NCBI GenBank assembly: GCA_030272155.1
Contig: CP126197.1
Location: 6,006,001-6,070,000, forward strand
Reading direction: 5' to 3'
Length of the DNA: 64,000 nt
Source of the DNA: Tetradesmus obliquus
Lineage: Eukaryota > Chlorophyta > Chlorophyceae > Sphaeropleales > Scenedesmaceae
Shown here: in pieces, positions 36,065 through 46,748 of the stretch
How positions within the stretch are numbered: position 1 is the first letter of the stretch
How the letters are laid out: each line of letters opens with the position of its first letter
Notes under the pieces: generated by a model
Told to the model about the DNA's origin: nothing
The model's database searches: none
The model's input: only the letters and a program-made list of their open reading frames with translations
Position numbers and translations under genes: made by a program

Positions 36065-38955
36065 AAACAGAATAATGAAACAGCCGGAGTGTCCAGTCGT
36101 CAAGCACACAGTTGCAGCACACGACCTGCAACGTGCCTCACTCAGAGCCACATGCGCTAGCTGCCCAGCAGCTGACTGTGTGGTGAGGCTGCAGCTATCG
36201 CACGATGATGCCTTTGCCCGCCTGGTGTTGTTGCCGCTCCATTGGGGCGCGGGGCCGATGGCGTTGATGCTATGGCTTGATGGGTAACATGATGCTTTGG
36301 CCGGCTGATGACACTACACACCTGTTGCCTGCTGCGTCCGCCACCGGCAGCAGCCTGTCAACCAGGGGCGGGGTCCTGCTGCTGTAGCAGGGCACCACGC
36401 CAAACACGCCACGCTGCACAGCCAGCGACCCAGGCGGCACGCCTGCAGCAGCAGCAGCAGGAGGAGGAGCAGCGGCGGCGGCGGCGGCGGCAGAAGCACA
36501 GGTCAGCAGGCGCTGCCAATGGCTGCATGGCAGCAGAGCGTCCTGTCTGACATGCTTCAAGGGCAATCCCTGGCATTGTTTCTGTTTCGCATCAACACAG
36601 GGCTCCCTTCACGCAAACCAGACCTTCTATTTGACTCAAACACTCGAAGCCAAGCAGTGAGTTTCCAGCTTGGCAAGCAGCACTGCCCACACAGCAACAC
36701 CCGCAGCCCCGGCAGCAGCAGCACTCACCGAGGTAGGTCGGGAGTTGAGCGGCGTACTGCCGGGCCATGTGCTGCAGCAGGCCTGCGTTGGCTGGGTCGG
36801 GGTCTGTGAAGGCGAACATGTAGCTGCTGGTGGCTGCGCCGCCCTGCGCAGGGAAGCGCTCCCACCAGTACTGCTGGCAGGCAGCCCTGCAGGGTGGTGT
36901 GTGTGGGGGGGGGGGGGGGGGGAGGGGGGAGTTGGGGGCAGCAGGTAGCAACCCACACGACACTTCAGCAACAATATGATCTGCTGTTGATCAAAGCATT
37001 CCTAGGCGAGCCAACACAGCAACCTGCAACCTGCGGGGGCCTGTGCTGCGATGACGACTCGCAACTCAAATTGAAGGCGCATGCACGCTCCTGCAAGGCG
37101 CCCAGCAAGGGCTGCTGCACGCTGCCTGCATCGCTTCTCTCACCTGTCTAGTGGCGTCCAGCCCCACAGCACATCCGCGCTGCTGCTGCTGGCAGCCTGC
37201 TGCCCCGGCCCCTCCACGCAGCTGCCCACCAGCAGCATGGCAGCCTCAGGCCTGCTGCCAGCTCTTGCCTGTGCTGACAGCGGGCTCAGCCCACCCAGTG
37301 CATCAAGCACCAGCCGCGCTGACACCACCACAGCGCTGCTGCTGCTGCTGCTGCTGCCAGCGCTGCCGCTGCTGCCTGCTGGGGTGCGTTCTGCATCAGT
37401 AGGCAGCTCGAACGCAGCACCCCTGCCACCTGCACCGCCAGCCTCACTGCTGTTATTTGGTGCAGCTGCTGCTGCGTGCTGCTGCTGTGCTGCTGCCGGG
37501 GCGAGGATGAGCAGTGCTGTGTCGTCGTACACATCCAGCTGGCTGAAGGCGGTGTCCTCCAGCAGCACGCCACCCAGGGCAGTGAAGCGCCTGGCAGCAG
37601 GCAGCAAGGGGGCAGCAGGGGCGGGGATATGCAGTGGCAGGCAGGGATACGCTGCAAGTGCAATGAACCTGGATCAACACACAAGAGAAGCTGCTGCTGC
37701 TGCTCGAGCATGCACCTGTAATGCCAGTGTGAAGCAACACTGCCGGGCCTGCTGGCACAGAGCTGTCCTGCTGCAGGTGTCAGTGCTGGCTGCAGCCCGA
37801 ACACTGCAGCAGTAGTAAACACAACTGCGGTGGCTGCCCGTAGAGCCTGCCTGCCTGCACAGCGCCGCATGCTCCACCGCCCCACCTGGCCAGCAGTGCC
37901 AGCAGCGTGGCGGGGCACACACCGCAGTCCATCACGCCCTGCAAGCTGAGCTCAGCACGCCCCGCCACACCTACGCGCACGCTGCTGAATCGCGTGGCCA
38001 CTGCCTCCTCCACCTCATGCGGCTGCAGGAGGCCCAGCTCCACAAGCACCTGGCAGCAGCGGCAGCAGCAACGATGTGTGTGAGTTCGCCACATGCACTG
38101 CCATAGCATCGGCATGTTATGCGCAACACAGGAACCTCCGCAACCACTCTGCTGAATAAGCCACAAAGCGCCACGTCCATGCTGCTAGCCAGGCACTGCG
38201 AGCGACTTGAAGTCGCCTGCATGCAGCTGCCATGTGCTCAACCCCAAACAGCTGCAGCAACCCAACCAGGTGCTGAAAACTGCCGCCTGCTGCTGCACAC
38301 CGCCTGCAGCCCCTGCAGCAAACTGCACAGCAACACAAGCGCGACACTGCCAACTGCTATTCCACACCATCTGCAGCCAGTGATGGACAGCCGCGCTGCA
38401 GCCGCACCTGCAGGTCGCTGTGTGAGGCGTTCCACTCCTGCTGCCGCCCCTGCAGCTTGCCGCGCTCCACCACAGCCACACGCAGCGGCGCAGCGCCAGG
38501 CTGCTGCTGCTGCTGTGCCAGCAGTGCTGTGGCCAGCAGTATGCCCAGCGTGCCGCCCAGCACCACCACGTCATATGCATCACTGGCAGCACCCTGCGGG
38601 AGGCAGCGCGGCACGACAGAGGCGCACCAGCAGCAGCCAGCACAGCAGCAGCAGCAGTACAGGCAGTGAGTAGTGCAGGTGAGCATCGGGGCAAGCTGCT
38701 GCACCATGGCATGGAGTGGGCAATGCATGCAACCCCGCAGTCTGTCTGCTGAGTGCAGTACATTTGGAGGGCCTGGCTGCCAGTGCATGATGCTGCAGCA
38801 GTGCTGGCAGTGCAGCAACCAACCTTGGGTGCTGGTCCTGGGCGGCTGGTAGCCACGTGGGGCGGGGCCGGGGGCCCCTGCGTGCACAGCCGCTGCCAAG
38901 CTGCTGCTGCCCTGTGCAGCACTGCCTGGTCTGCTTCCGGGATGCTCTGCAGGAA
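31469..38955 (-). CDS. Plant-type FAD/NAD(P)-binding oxidoreductase (lycopene-cyclase-like) with repeated C-terminal tail
   Basis: Relative of the plant plastid FAD oxidoreductases annotated 'lycopene beta/epsilon cyclase-like' (Arabidopsis At2g32640 type); the reaction is not established. In-phase exons, reading down: 38824-38955, 38408-38593, 37886-38049, 37144-37590, 36729-36886, 36322-36442, 35876-35978, 35260-35577, 34915-35026, 33913-34597, 33516-33641, 32929-33201, 31469-32654 (TGA), at least 1336 residues. Seen: the dinucleotide fold YDVVVLGGTLGILLATALL, VVERGKLQGRQQEWN, FAFTDPDP, VADAAGN and the conserved end WHRYADAWRYGSGADW. After this the protein continues for about 700 residues of acidic repeats in Ala/Ser/Gln linkers. 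The 5' end is unresolved: a small in-frame exon may end at 39020 (AAGCCG before GTAAGG), but no ATG was found, and a plastid transit peptide is expected upstream. Confidence 0.8.
31778..34421 (-). repeat. Five-copy acidic protein module (HSVD...CRPDSPLC...HSVDSTEVIDW)
   Basis: Within the FAD oxidoreductase tail, five modules of about 48 residues lie at 34278-34421, 32498-32644, 32261-32404, 32012-32159 and 31778-31921. Each reads HSVDTYEDSLLPPGGYEGAD, one or two Ala, DDALCRPDSPLC, (N/E)D(A/P)(M/G), HSVDSTE(V/I)xxW. Both halves begin with HSVD. Two degenerate relatives sit between them: HYEGADAARLLYPQLD in exon 33516-33641 and SYDEYDVIDW in exon 32929-33201. Linkers are Ser/Ala/Gln-rich and unconserved. 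Near identity of modules between variable linkers suggests selection or recent duplication. I recognise no family. Confidence 0.92.
34772..34939 (-). repeat. Duplicated exon end and donor (FAD oxidoreductase)
   Basis: The exon end and donor at 34912-34939 recur at 34772-34799 with one mismatch, 140 bp into the following intron in sense. Confidence 0.92.
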
Positions 38956-41210
38956 CTGCGACACACAGCACGGTAGCAGGGTCACGCAGAGCTAAAGAAG
39001 TGCTCATGCGCGTCCTTACCGGCTTCCGCAGCTGGACTGTCTCGGGAGACAGCACATGCAAGTGCTACCGGTAGTGTCACCGAAAGCAGATCTTGCTTTT
39101 TACAGCGCGATCTCGCCCACTCACCTCATCCACGGCATCTGTATCTTTGAAGTTAACTTTTGTTGTAGCTCTGCAGCCCGCAGTGGCCACCAGGGGGTGC
39201 TGCAGGTGTCGGACACCAACATGCCGCGTCCGCGCCAGACATCCATGCAAACATGGTTTCAGGTTGCTCAAAGTTAAGCCTGTCTTCCTAGCCTTGCCCG
39301 AAAGCATGCACCTGCTGGTGCTCCTGACGGACACTGTCTGCATCTTGCAAACTTGGAAGGCAGGGCAGATGCCGAAGCATCGAACAGTCGTGCCACATAT
39401 GTTGGCAGAGTTTATCGCTTACAGCAACTCCAGGCACGCTCCGGCGCCATTTGACCGCAGCGCTGTAGGGCTTTACAGCTAGGGCTTCTCGATAACACTG
39501 CCCCACAGTCAGGGAGCCGTGCAACCTGCCAGCAGCCAGTGTGTTTGCAGCCAGAGGCAACATATGTGGCCTGCAGCAATTGCAACAAGTGCTGCCGCGT
39601 TTCGGATCAGCCACCAACAAACATGTCTGCCTCTGCGGTTACATGCCCTGAGGTCCTAGACTGGGACTCCCAGCTAGTGCTGCACAACAATCGGCTACCC
39701 CAAGTCTGCAGGCCTCCGAGGCAGAGTCTGCTGCCAACATGAAGACACATACGCGCACAGGCCGGCAGTGCCAACACCATTACGTTAACTGGACGCCCAG
39801 TGTGCACCTGTCTAGCACCTGATGGCAGCGGCAGTCATGCCGCACTGCAGTTATGCAGTTGTTGGGAGCTGCGCCAGTGACGGTGGCACCTGCTAAGCGG
39901 ATCAGCCATCTGCTGATCCAATCAGGCTGGCAGCCACCACATGCGCTGCAGCACGGAAGACCCAACGCGACCGGATGTGGCTGGAGCTGCTCCAGCAACG
40001 GCGCTGCGAAGACACCATGGTGCAGTAAACGCCTTGGTTCATTCACAGCAAGTGAGCGCATCCCACACGCCGCTGCATGACAGCGGCAGATTTCACACCT
40101 GTTCCGCTGACACAAGACGCGTGGCGCAAGGTGGCAGCAGCACCCTACACGCAACTACATAATTACGCACAGAAGGTGACTTGAACGCCATGTCAAAACC
40201 TGCCGTTTGGAAATGGTGCAGAGCAATCTTCGGCTCAGCCACCCATGAGCTGCCCAGCAACCCTCCCGCACTGCAATGAGCCATCCCTGAAGCCAGCACC
40301 CAAGCCACCCATGAGCGCCCAGCACCACCTGCTGCACTGCTGCTGTCATCAGCAACATGTATGTGCTACGCATCCAAGGCAGACGCTCGCTGCGCATTGC
40401 CGGCAGCAAGGCAAGCACACCGCGGGCTTGACGGAGTGCACGCCACTGCAGCAACCAAGCATGCCTTGCCAGCAGCAGCAATTGCTGCATAGGTGGCAAC
40501 CTTTGCACACCAACATGCATCAAGCGGCAGCTGAGAGACCCTCCTGACCACCCACCCCCGCTACTCTAACTGCACCACCCCCAAGCAAGGTGCGTATACC
40601 CCTGCCAGCAGCATGCATCGATTGCAAAACAGGTTTGGCCAGCGACCTGCTGCAAAATGAATGATTCGCCAAAACTGCTGCCACAAAAACGCCCAGCGTT
40701 CCAAGCAGGGCAGGCGGGCAGCCATCTCAGGCTGGCAGCACCAGCAGCCTGGCACCTGCCCCCAAAACGCCCAGCATGCAGCACCCCTGCCGGGCCCGGT
40801 TGCCGAACGCGCCACCCAGCAGGCAGGCTTGCTGCTGCCACAACACAGCTGTGTGCAGCTGCCAACCATGAAGCTAGGATGTGCAGCAATGTTGCGCAGG
40901 CCCATGCCTACTGCAATGTTGCGCAGGCCCATGCCTACTGCAATGTTGCGCAGGCCCATGCCTACTGCCCAGACCAGAGCAACCCCAGCGTATGCAAAAG
41001 AAGCACACCGCTAGCCCACATCCCACCTCTGCGGTGCACCTACATGCAAGCAGGCCTCCGCCACTCCACCAGGCAGACCAGCATGCTGCACCTGGCAGTG
41101 CATGCAGCATGCCCGCGTGCTGCACGCCACAGGCCAGCCTCACATGCCTCCTCCCCTGCTGTGCCGTTGCCTCTGGCCGCAGCCTACACATGCAACGCAT
41201 CATCACAATC
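38956..41210. other. Upstream of FAD oxidoreductase / downstream of SnRK1 subunit
   Basis: Probably contains the unresolved first exon(s) and promoter of the FAD oxidoreductase and the 3' UTR of the SnRK1 subunit. A candidate exon end with a GTAAGG donor lies at 39020 (minus), with a stop in the same frame about 48 nt further upstream. A 27-bp triple repeat lies at 40887-40967. No separate gene supported. Confidence 0.5.
40887..40967. repeat. 27-bp unit repeated three times
   Basis: CAATGTTGCGCAGGCCCATG plus seven bases, three exact head-to-tail copies, in presumed 3' UTR or intergenic DNA. The 27-bp length keeps any reading frame, but no gene is supported here. Confidence 0.96.
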
Positions 41211-41777
41211 TCACAGGAACAGGTATGCTGCCACGTCACTGAGGCTGACCAGGCCCTGCACGCGCCTGGTGGCCCGGTCAACCACCACCAGCCGCCGCAC
41301 CCCGGGCGCAGCCAGCCGCTCCACTACAGCTCGCAGCGGGTCGTCCCTGAAGGCCACAGCCACGCGGCCCCCGGCAAGGCTTTGAGAGGCGCTGAAGCTG
41401 GCGCCAGCAGCAGCACCGGGCGCGCCGCCACGCAGCTGTGAGTCGGCCAGGTGCGGGTTTGCTTGCACTGCAGGAGGGTGTGAGGGAGGGCGCAGGGCGG
41501 GGCGGCGCATGTGGTGGTGTCAGCTGGGTGCACGCCAGCAACAGGCAGAGGTGCAAAAGCAGCTGAGTCAACGGTGGCCAGGTTCGACACTCCCAATGGA
41601 AGCGGGTGTACATAGTGTTGACAGTGACACCAGCTGCTGCTGGTCCCCCCGCCCTCACCTGCATAGTCGGGCACCAGCAGGTGCCCCCCGCTGCCTGCGC
41701 TGGCCTGGCTCCATGCGGCTGGGTTGGCGCTGGACAGCGACAGCGCCTGGCCCACCTGCAGGAGGCAGCAGCACAGT

Positions 41778-41810
<33 letters not shown>

Positions 41811-43848
41811 GCGCTCAGCAGCAGTCCAAGTGGAGCATTTGACGTATCGAGCAGTGTTGGCGCAAGGACATGTGGCAGATCAAGCCTGATGGTTGCTGGA
41901 AGGTTGCGGCTCATTCACAACACAGTGCAGCACGTGTAGCTTGCCCCCCCCCCCGCCCCCTCACCGTGACGTCCTCCCACTGCAGCCTGTTGTAGGCGTT
42001 GCCCTTGCACAGCTTGGTGATGTCGGCGCGCGCGTAGATGTCCTGCAGCACGCCGCCCTCGTCAACAACAGGCAGCGCAGACACCTGCAGCAGGGGCAGA
42101 CGGCGCGGCAGGGGGTGTGAGCAGGCAGGAAACAGCTAGCAGTGAAAGGCCGCACTGTTCAAGCAGTGCTCGCACATGCAATACGCAGTATTAAACGCTT
42201 TACAGCAAGCAGTTACAAAGCACGCCTCAGGCACAACCAAAACTGCCACTTCCCAAGTCCAGCACCCCTGCCCATGCACCCCCCTGCAAACGCTCACCCC
42301 AGCGTCCAGCAGCATGCCCAGCGCTGACGTCAGCGGCATGCCAGGCGTGACCGCGTGCAGCGGCGCCACAGTGCGCCCAGCCACCACGCCGCCCTCGCCG
42401 CCCCCCTTGCCAGCCGCCGCTGCTGCCGCCCTGTCCTTCTGCCCAACTAAACCACCATTGGCCATACCCCCTCCTGCGTCACCCGCTGCTGCTGCTGCTG
42501 CCGCTTCTGCTGCTGCTGCTGCCGGGCCGAACTGCGAGTCGGGCGCCCAGGTGCCCAGCGGCAGCGCCCCCAGCGGCTGCGCCAGCAGCGGCAGGCTGGC
42601 CAGGCTGGCCCTGAAGTGGCGCATCAGGCAGGTCAGCACGCCGCTCAGCGTGGCGATGTGCAGCACGCAGCCGGAGGGCTGCCCGGGGGCCCCGCCCAGG
42701 ATGGGCGCGCTGCTGCAGCGCGCCGCGAACAGCGTGCGCACCACTGCCGCCAGGCTGTCGCCGGGGCGCACAAACACGAGCGGCTTGGGGGGCCGGCCCT
42801 CACCCAGGCCCTCCTCACGCATGGAGCGGATCTGTGGGCAGGGAACAGGGTTCAAGGGGTTTGAGAGAAGCGAGGGTTTGGGGGTGTCAGTATGAGAGTG
42901 CAACCAGCAGGCAACAGGTGGGCAGCAGTTGCGCAAAGGGCCGCCAGGCGTCATGTTGTTGCTGCAGCAGGCATGCTGCACAGTGTCAGCTCCACGGTCA
43001 TGCACAAGCAGCTACAGCAGGATGCAGCCAAGCAATGCCCCCTGTCCCCCCCCCTCACCGTGTGTGCGTCCATCTCCGCCTCGCTGAGCGGGTTGCTGCC
43101 GCTGCTGACAGCGTGGCGCAGCCGCCGCAGCGTGTGGATGAAGTCACTGGCGCTGATCACGCCCACCACCGCGCCACACGCGCTGTCGTACAGCGGCGCT
43201 GACGCGATGCCCTGCGCACACATGTGACAGCATGCCGCACAGCAGCAGCCCAGCAGACCGTCAGGCAAGGCACCTGGCAGAGTTGTTTTAGTTGCGGCTA
43301 CAGAGCAGACACCGACAGACATGCCAGTGATGCAAACGGTGACAGCTTGCAGGAACGACGCGCGTGTAGTGCAGCGGCACGCATGCAATGCCCTGCAACC
43401 GCGTCGTTAGTTGTGACAGCAACGCAAACAACAGCAGCACACGGTGTTCGTACGGCCAGCTACTGGGCAGTAACAGGGTCACAGCTGCAGGAGAGTTGGT
43501 GTCACTGAGGCAACTAGCAGCAGCTTGCAAAGAAGGTGTGCAGGGCAGCCCCAGGCCGGCATCTTTCAAAACAAGAGCACCGTGCACGGCTGCGCACGGC
43601 AGCTGATCTCATCCCAGCCACCTCCCCACAACAGCCTCCTGCTGGCAACTACTAGCCAAATGCTGCTGGCGCTGCTGCTGCTGCCTGCCACAAGCCTCCG
43701 CACCTGCTCGTGCAGCGCGTGGAAGGCCTGGCGTATGGGCAGGTCCAGGTCCAGCAGCACCACCTTGCCGCTCTCAGGGATGAGCTCGTACGCGGAGTGC
43801 GCGTGCAGGAAGTCGCTCACCTTCTTCTTGGTCAGATCCTGCAGGGAG

Positions 43849-43882
<34 letters not shown>

Positions 43883-44470
43883 GAGTGAGCACGTTGTGCG
43901 CATTTGTGAGTGACGGGCTGGATGCCGGGTGATACTGTGCGTATACTCCTGGAAGAGCGCACGAGTAGTTGTTAACATAGTGCAGGGTGCAAACAGCTCA
44001 GCAACCGCTTGCAGAAGCATGCTGCATTGCAGGCTCCTGGCAGGCGCTGCGCTACACGCTGCAACCACTCACCGGCTCGCGCTCGTTGTGCAGAATGATG
44101 GGCGCCACCACGCTGTCTGCAGCAGCCATGTCCACGTCACCCTCGCCAGGGGGGCTGCCGGCAGCAGCAGGCGCCGGCGCCACGCGCTGCTGCTGAGGCG
44201 CGACAGGCAGCGCCTGCGCGGGCGGCACGCGGCTGCCGCCACCTGCTGCTGCTGCTGCTGCTGCTGCTGCAGTGCCCGGCTGCAGCATCCCCGGGTGGTT
44301 CAGCCCACCGCCTGCTGCTGCTGCTGCTGCTGCTCCTGGATTGGCCACTAACGGCTGCGCCTGGCTGGCAGCCGCCCGCTGCTGGTTGAAGGCTGCCTGC
44401 TGCGCCTGCAGCGCCTGCTGCTGCTGCTGGACCTGCTGGGGCTGCTGCTGTTGTACCTGCTGCTGCTGTA

Positions 44471-44517
<47 letters not shown>

Positions 44518-45690
44518 AGCTGCGCTTGTAGTTGCTGCACTGCAGCCTGAGCAGCAACGGCCTGCGCTGCCTGCTGCTGCTGTTGCTGCTGTGACAGGGC
44601 CGCTGCGGCTGCTGCTTGCTGCTGCTGCTCCTGCAGCTGTTGCATGATGGCTGCGTGCTGGTCGAAGCCCAGCCTGCAGGCACAAGCAGTACATCAGCCG
44701 CCGACGCAACACACCTCAGTGCCAGGGATAATCGCAGCACGCTCTGCTTGATCAACTGCAGCCATTGCACCAGCACATGATGCTAGCAACACCACGTATT
44801 CAAATAACATGCCATACAGTCGCATGCAATGCACTGGCATGCAGGGTGTCATGTAACAGCCTCAGGGCGGCCCCGTGTGCTGCCGCGATGCTCACCCCGG
44901 TGCTGCTGCTGGTGGGTCTATCTTGCGCACAAACAGCCAGTTGTTCACGTTGCCCAGCGGGTCGGGCATGTATGGCGCGGTCTCGTCGTGCATCCACTTG
45001 CCGTCCACTATGAACTTGTACTGGTGGTAGCTGCGGGCGCAACAACACAGCAGCACAGCAGCAACAACACAAACACACAGCAACACACAGCAACAGAGGC
45101 GTCAGTGGCTGCCGGCTGGCAGACATCAGCAGCACAACAGCCAGGCGCATGTGTGCCGGTGCTGTGCTGATGGGGAGGCCGGAACAGGCCTGTACACTGC
45201 GGCCATCCCTGCAGCCAGCTGGATCTGGCAGGCACTGGCAGGCACGGGTTGCAGCTGCGCGAGAGTCCTCAGCCTGCACCGGGCCCAGCATTGCGCCCCG
45301 CAGCGCCAGCGCCCTGCACGGCGCGGCACACGCTGCAGCACAGCTGGCTGCGCAGCAAGAGGCAAGCACACCAACCGCCCAGGGCCTGCACCGGGCCCAG
45401 CACTGCGCCCCGCAGCGCCAGCGCCCTGCACGGCGCGGCACACGCTGCAGCACAGCTGGCTGCGCAGCAAGACGCAAGCACACCAACCGCCCAGGGCCTG
45501 CACCGGGCCCAGCACTGCGCCCCGCAGCGCCAGCGCCCTAGCCTTGCCCCCAAGGCACTGCTGCACGGCCAGGCTGCTGCCTGCCCTGCTGGCGCCTGCC
45601 ACGGCAGCAGAGCAGCTGCTATGCTGTGCAATGCGAGCACTGTCATCTGTGTATTAAGGTTGCATCTGTTGCAATAAACACGCCTAAAGC

Positions 45691-45726
<36 letters not shown>

Positions 45727-46202
45727 CTCACCCTGGTGGCAGGTGCACCACGACCGCAAACACGCCCGGCGTGCCGTCCACTGAGGCCATGGGGATGGTC
45801 TCCACCCAGCGCGTGAAGCTGCCACATAGGTGCACCTGCGGGGCAGCAGCAGCAGCAGCAGCTCGCTCAGCAAGGCCAGGCAAGAGAGTACAGCAGCAGC
45901 GTGCATCAGCATCAGCGCAGGCAATGCACGGCAGCTGCAGCGGCATAGTTGCGGTGTTGCAAGTGATGGCTGTGTTTCCACATGAGGTGCAGCTGCTGTC
46001 ATGTGCTCAGGATGCCATCAAGTGCTGCACACACTGCGCTGCACGCAGCCATCAGCAGCAGTGCAGCTGTCAGCAGCAGCTGTGGCAGGAACAGGGCTGC
46101 CCAGCAGCCTGCTGAGAGCCTAGGCAAGCTGCAAACATACAAATGGTTCACCTGTCGGCCACCAAACCTCCACACAAAGCGGGTTGGCACGAAGAATGAC
46201 AT
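41211..46202 (-). CDS. SnRK1/AMPK beta-gamma subunit (KIN-beta-gamma, SNF4-like)
   Basis: Regulatory subunit of the plant energy-sensing SnRK1 kinase, combining a carbohydrate-binding module with four CBS domains. Ten exons, reading down: 46152-46202 (ATG), 45732-45835, 44896-45030, 44073-44673, 43704-43838, 43059-43211, 42298-42831, 41965-42084, 41659-41755, 41211-41467 (TGA), giving 728 residues. N-terminus PTRFVWRFGGRQVHLCGS and GYHQYKFIVDGKWMHDE match the plant beta-gamma CBM. Residues about 97-295 are a Gln/Ala-rich insert absent from the plant proteins I know. CBS1 spans about 300-390 (ASAPLYD, GVISASDFI), CBS2 395-470, CBS3 530-610 (SALPVVDEGG, ARADITKL), CBS4 660-728 (RRLVVVDRATRRVQGLVSLS). 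A further Ala/Gly insert sits between CBS2 and CBS3. Divergent from the neighbouring plus-strand gene. Confidence 0.93.
45272..45540. repeat. 112-bp tandem repeat, about 2.4 copies, in an intron
   Basis: Copies start at 45272, 45384 and 45496 (GCCTGCACCGGGCCCAGCA...). They lie in the intron between the two CBM exons of the SnRK1 subunit (45031-45731). Because 112 is not a multiple of three, the repeat is open in shifting frames and yields long spurious ORFs. Confidence 0.95.
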
Positions 46203-46748
46203 CCTTCCTGTGCACGCCCACCCAACACGCCTTGCTTATGGGGACTGTGCCTGCTGCTACTCTGCCATGATTTCCTATTCACACAGCAGCTCTATGTAAC
46301 ACAGCTGCTCATAGTAATTAAAGGGCCAGCCATTGGCTGGCCAGAGCAGTGGCCAGGCGATCACGGCCTCGCGAACCCGATCTGTGGCTTCAGGGTCAAT
46401 CACTATCACCTATGGTTGTTTGCAGCTGAAAACGATGCATAGCAGCCTACTCAGCTTGCCATCACGGCACAAGTGCTCGGGACTCGGCCAAGCCCTTGCT
46501 GACCTGGACCCCAGGCCGCACACAACACTGCAGCCCAGCAACAGCACCCGACGCAATTGCAAGCGAGTAAAACAGCTAGGCCGCCTGTGTGCAAGCCCGC
46601 AGTATCCCTCACAGTGCCTGGCACCGCACACGTTTGCCCATACACCGCAGTTACTCTCAGCACGTAGTTGAAAGTTTCTTATCAAATCAAACAAACGTAT
46701 TGCTGGGTGACCAGCCCTAGTAACAGCAGCAGCATAAGCAGTGCCACC
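46203..46748. promoter_or_regulatory. Bidirectional promoter region
   Basis: 546 bp between the ATGs of the SnRK1 beta-gamma subunit (minus) and the 114-residue protein (plus). Contains the CCAAT palindrome at 46324-46342. No TATA box stands out. Confidence 0.6.
46324..46342. promoter_or_regulatory. Perfect 19-bp palindrome with CCAAT core in a divergent promoter
   Basis: Arms GGCCAGCCA and TGGCTGGCC around a single T, containing ATTGG (CCAAT on the other strand). It sits in the 546-bp gap between two divergently read starts (46202 minus, 46749 plus), 122 bp from the SnRK1 subunit ATG. A role as a shared promoter element is inferred. Confidence 0.35.

Noticed and set aside
39020..39067. First exon of the FAD oxidoreductase
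   Set aside because: The donor and phase fit (AAGCCG then GTAAGG), but the frame closes upstream at a TAG without an ATG and the acceptor is weak, so it is mentioned only as a candidate.
41580..41600. GGTTCGA resembling a tRNA T-arm
   Set aside because: No flanking stem, anticodon arm or acceptor stem could be paired.
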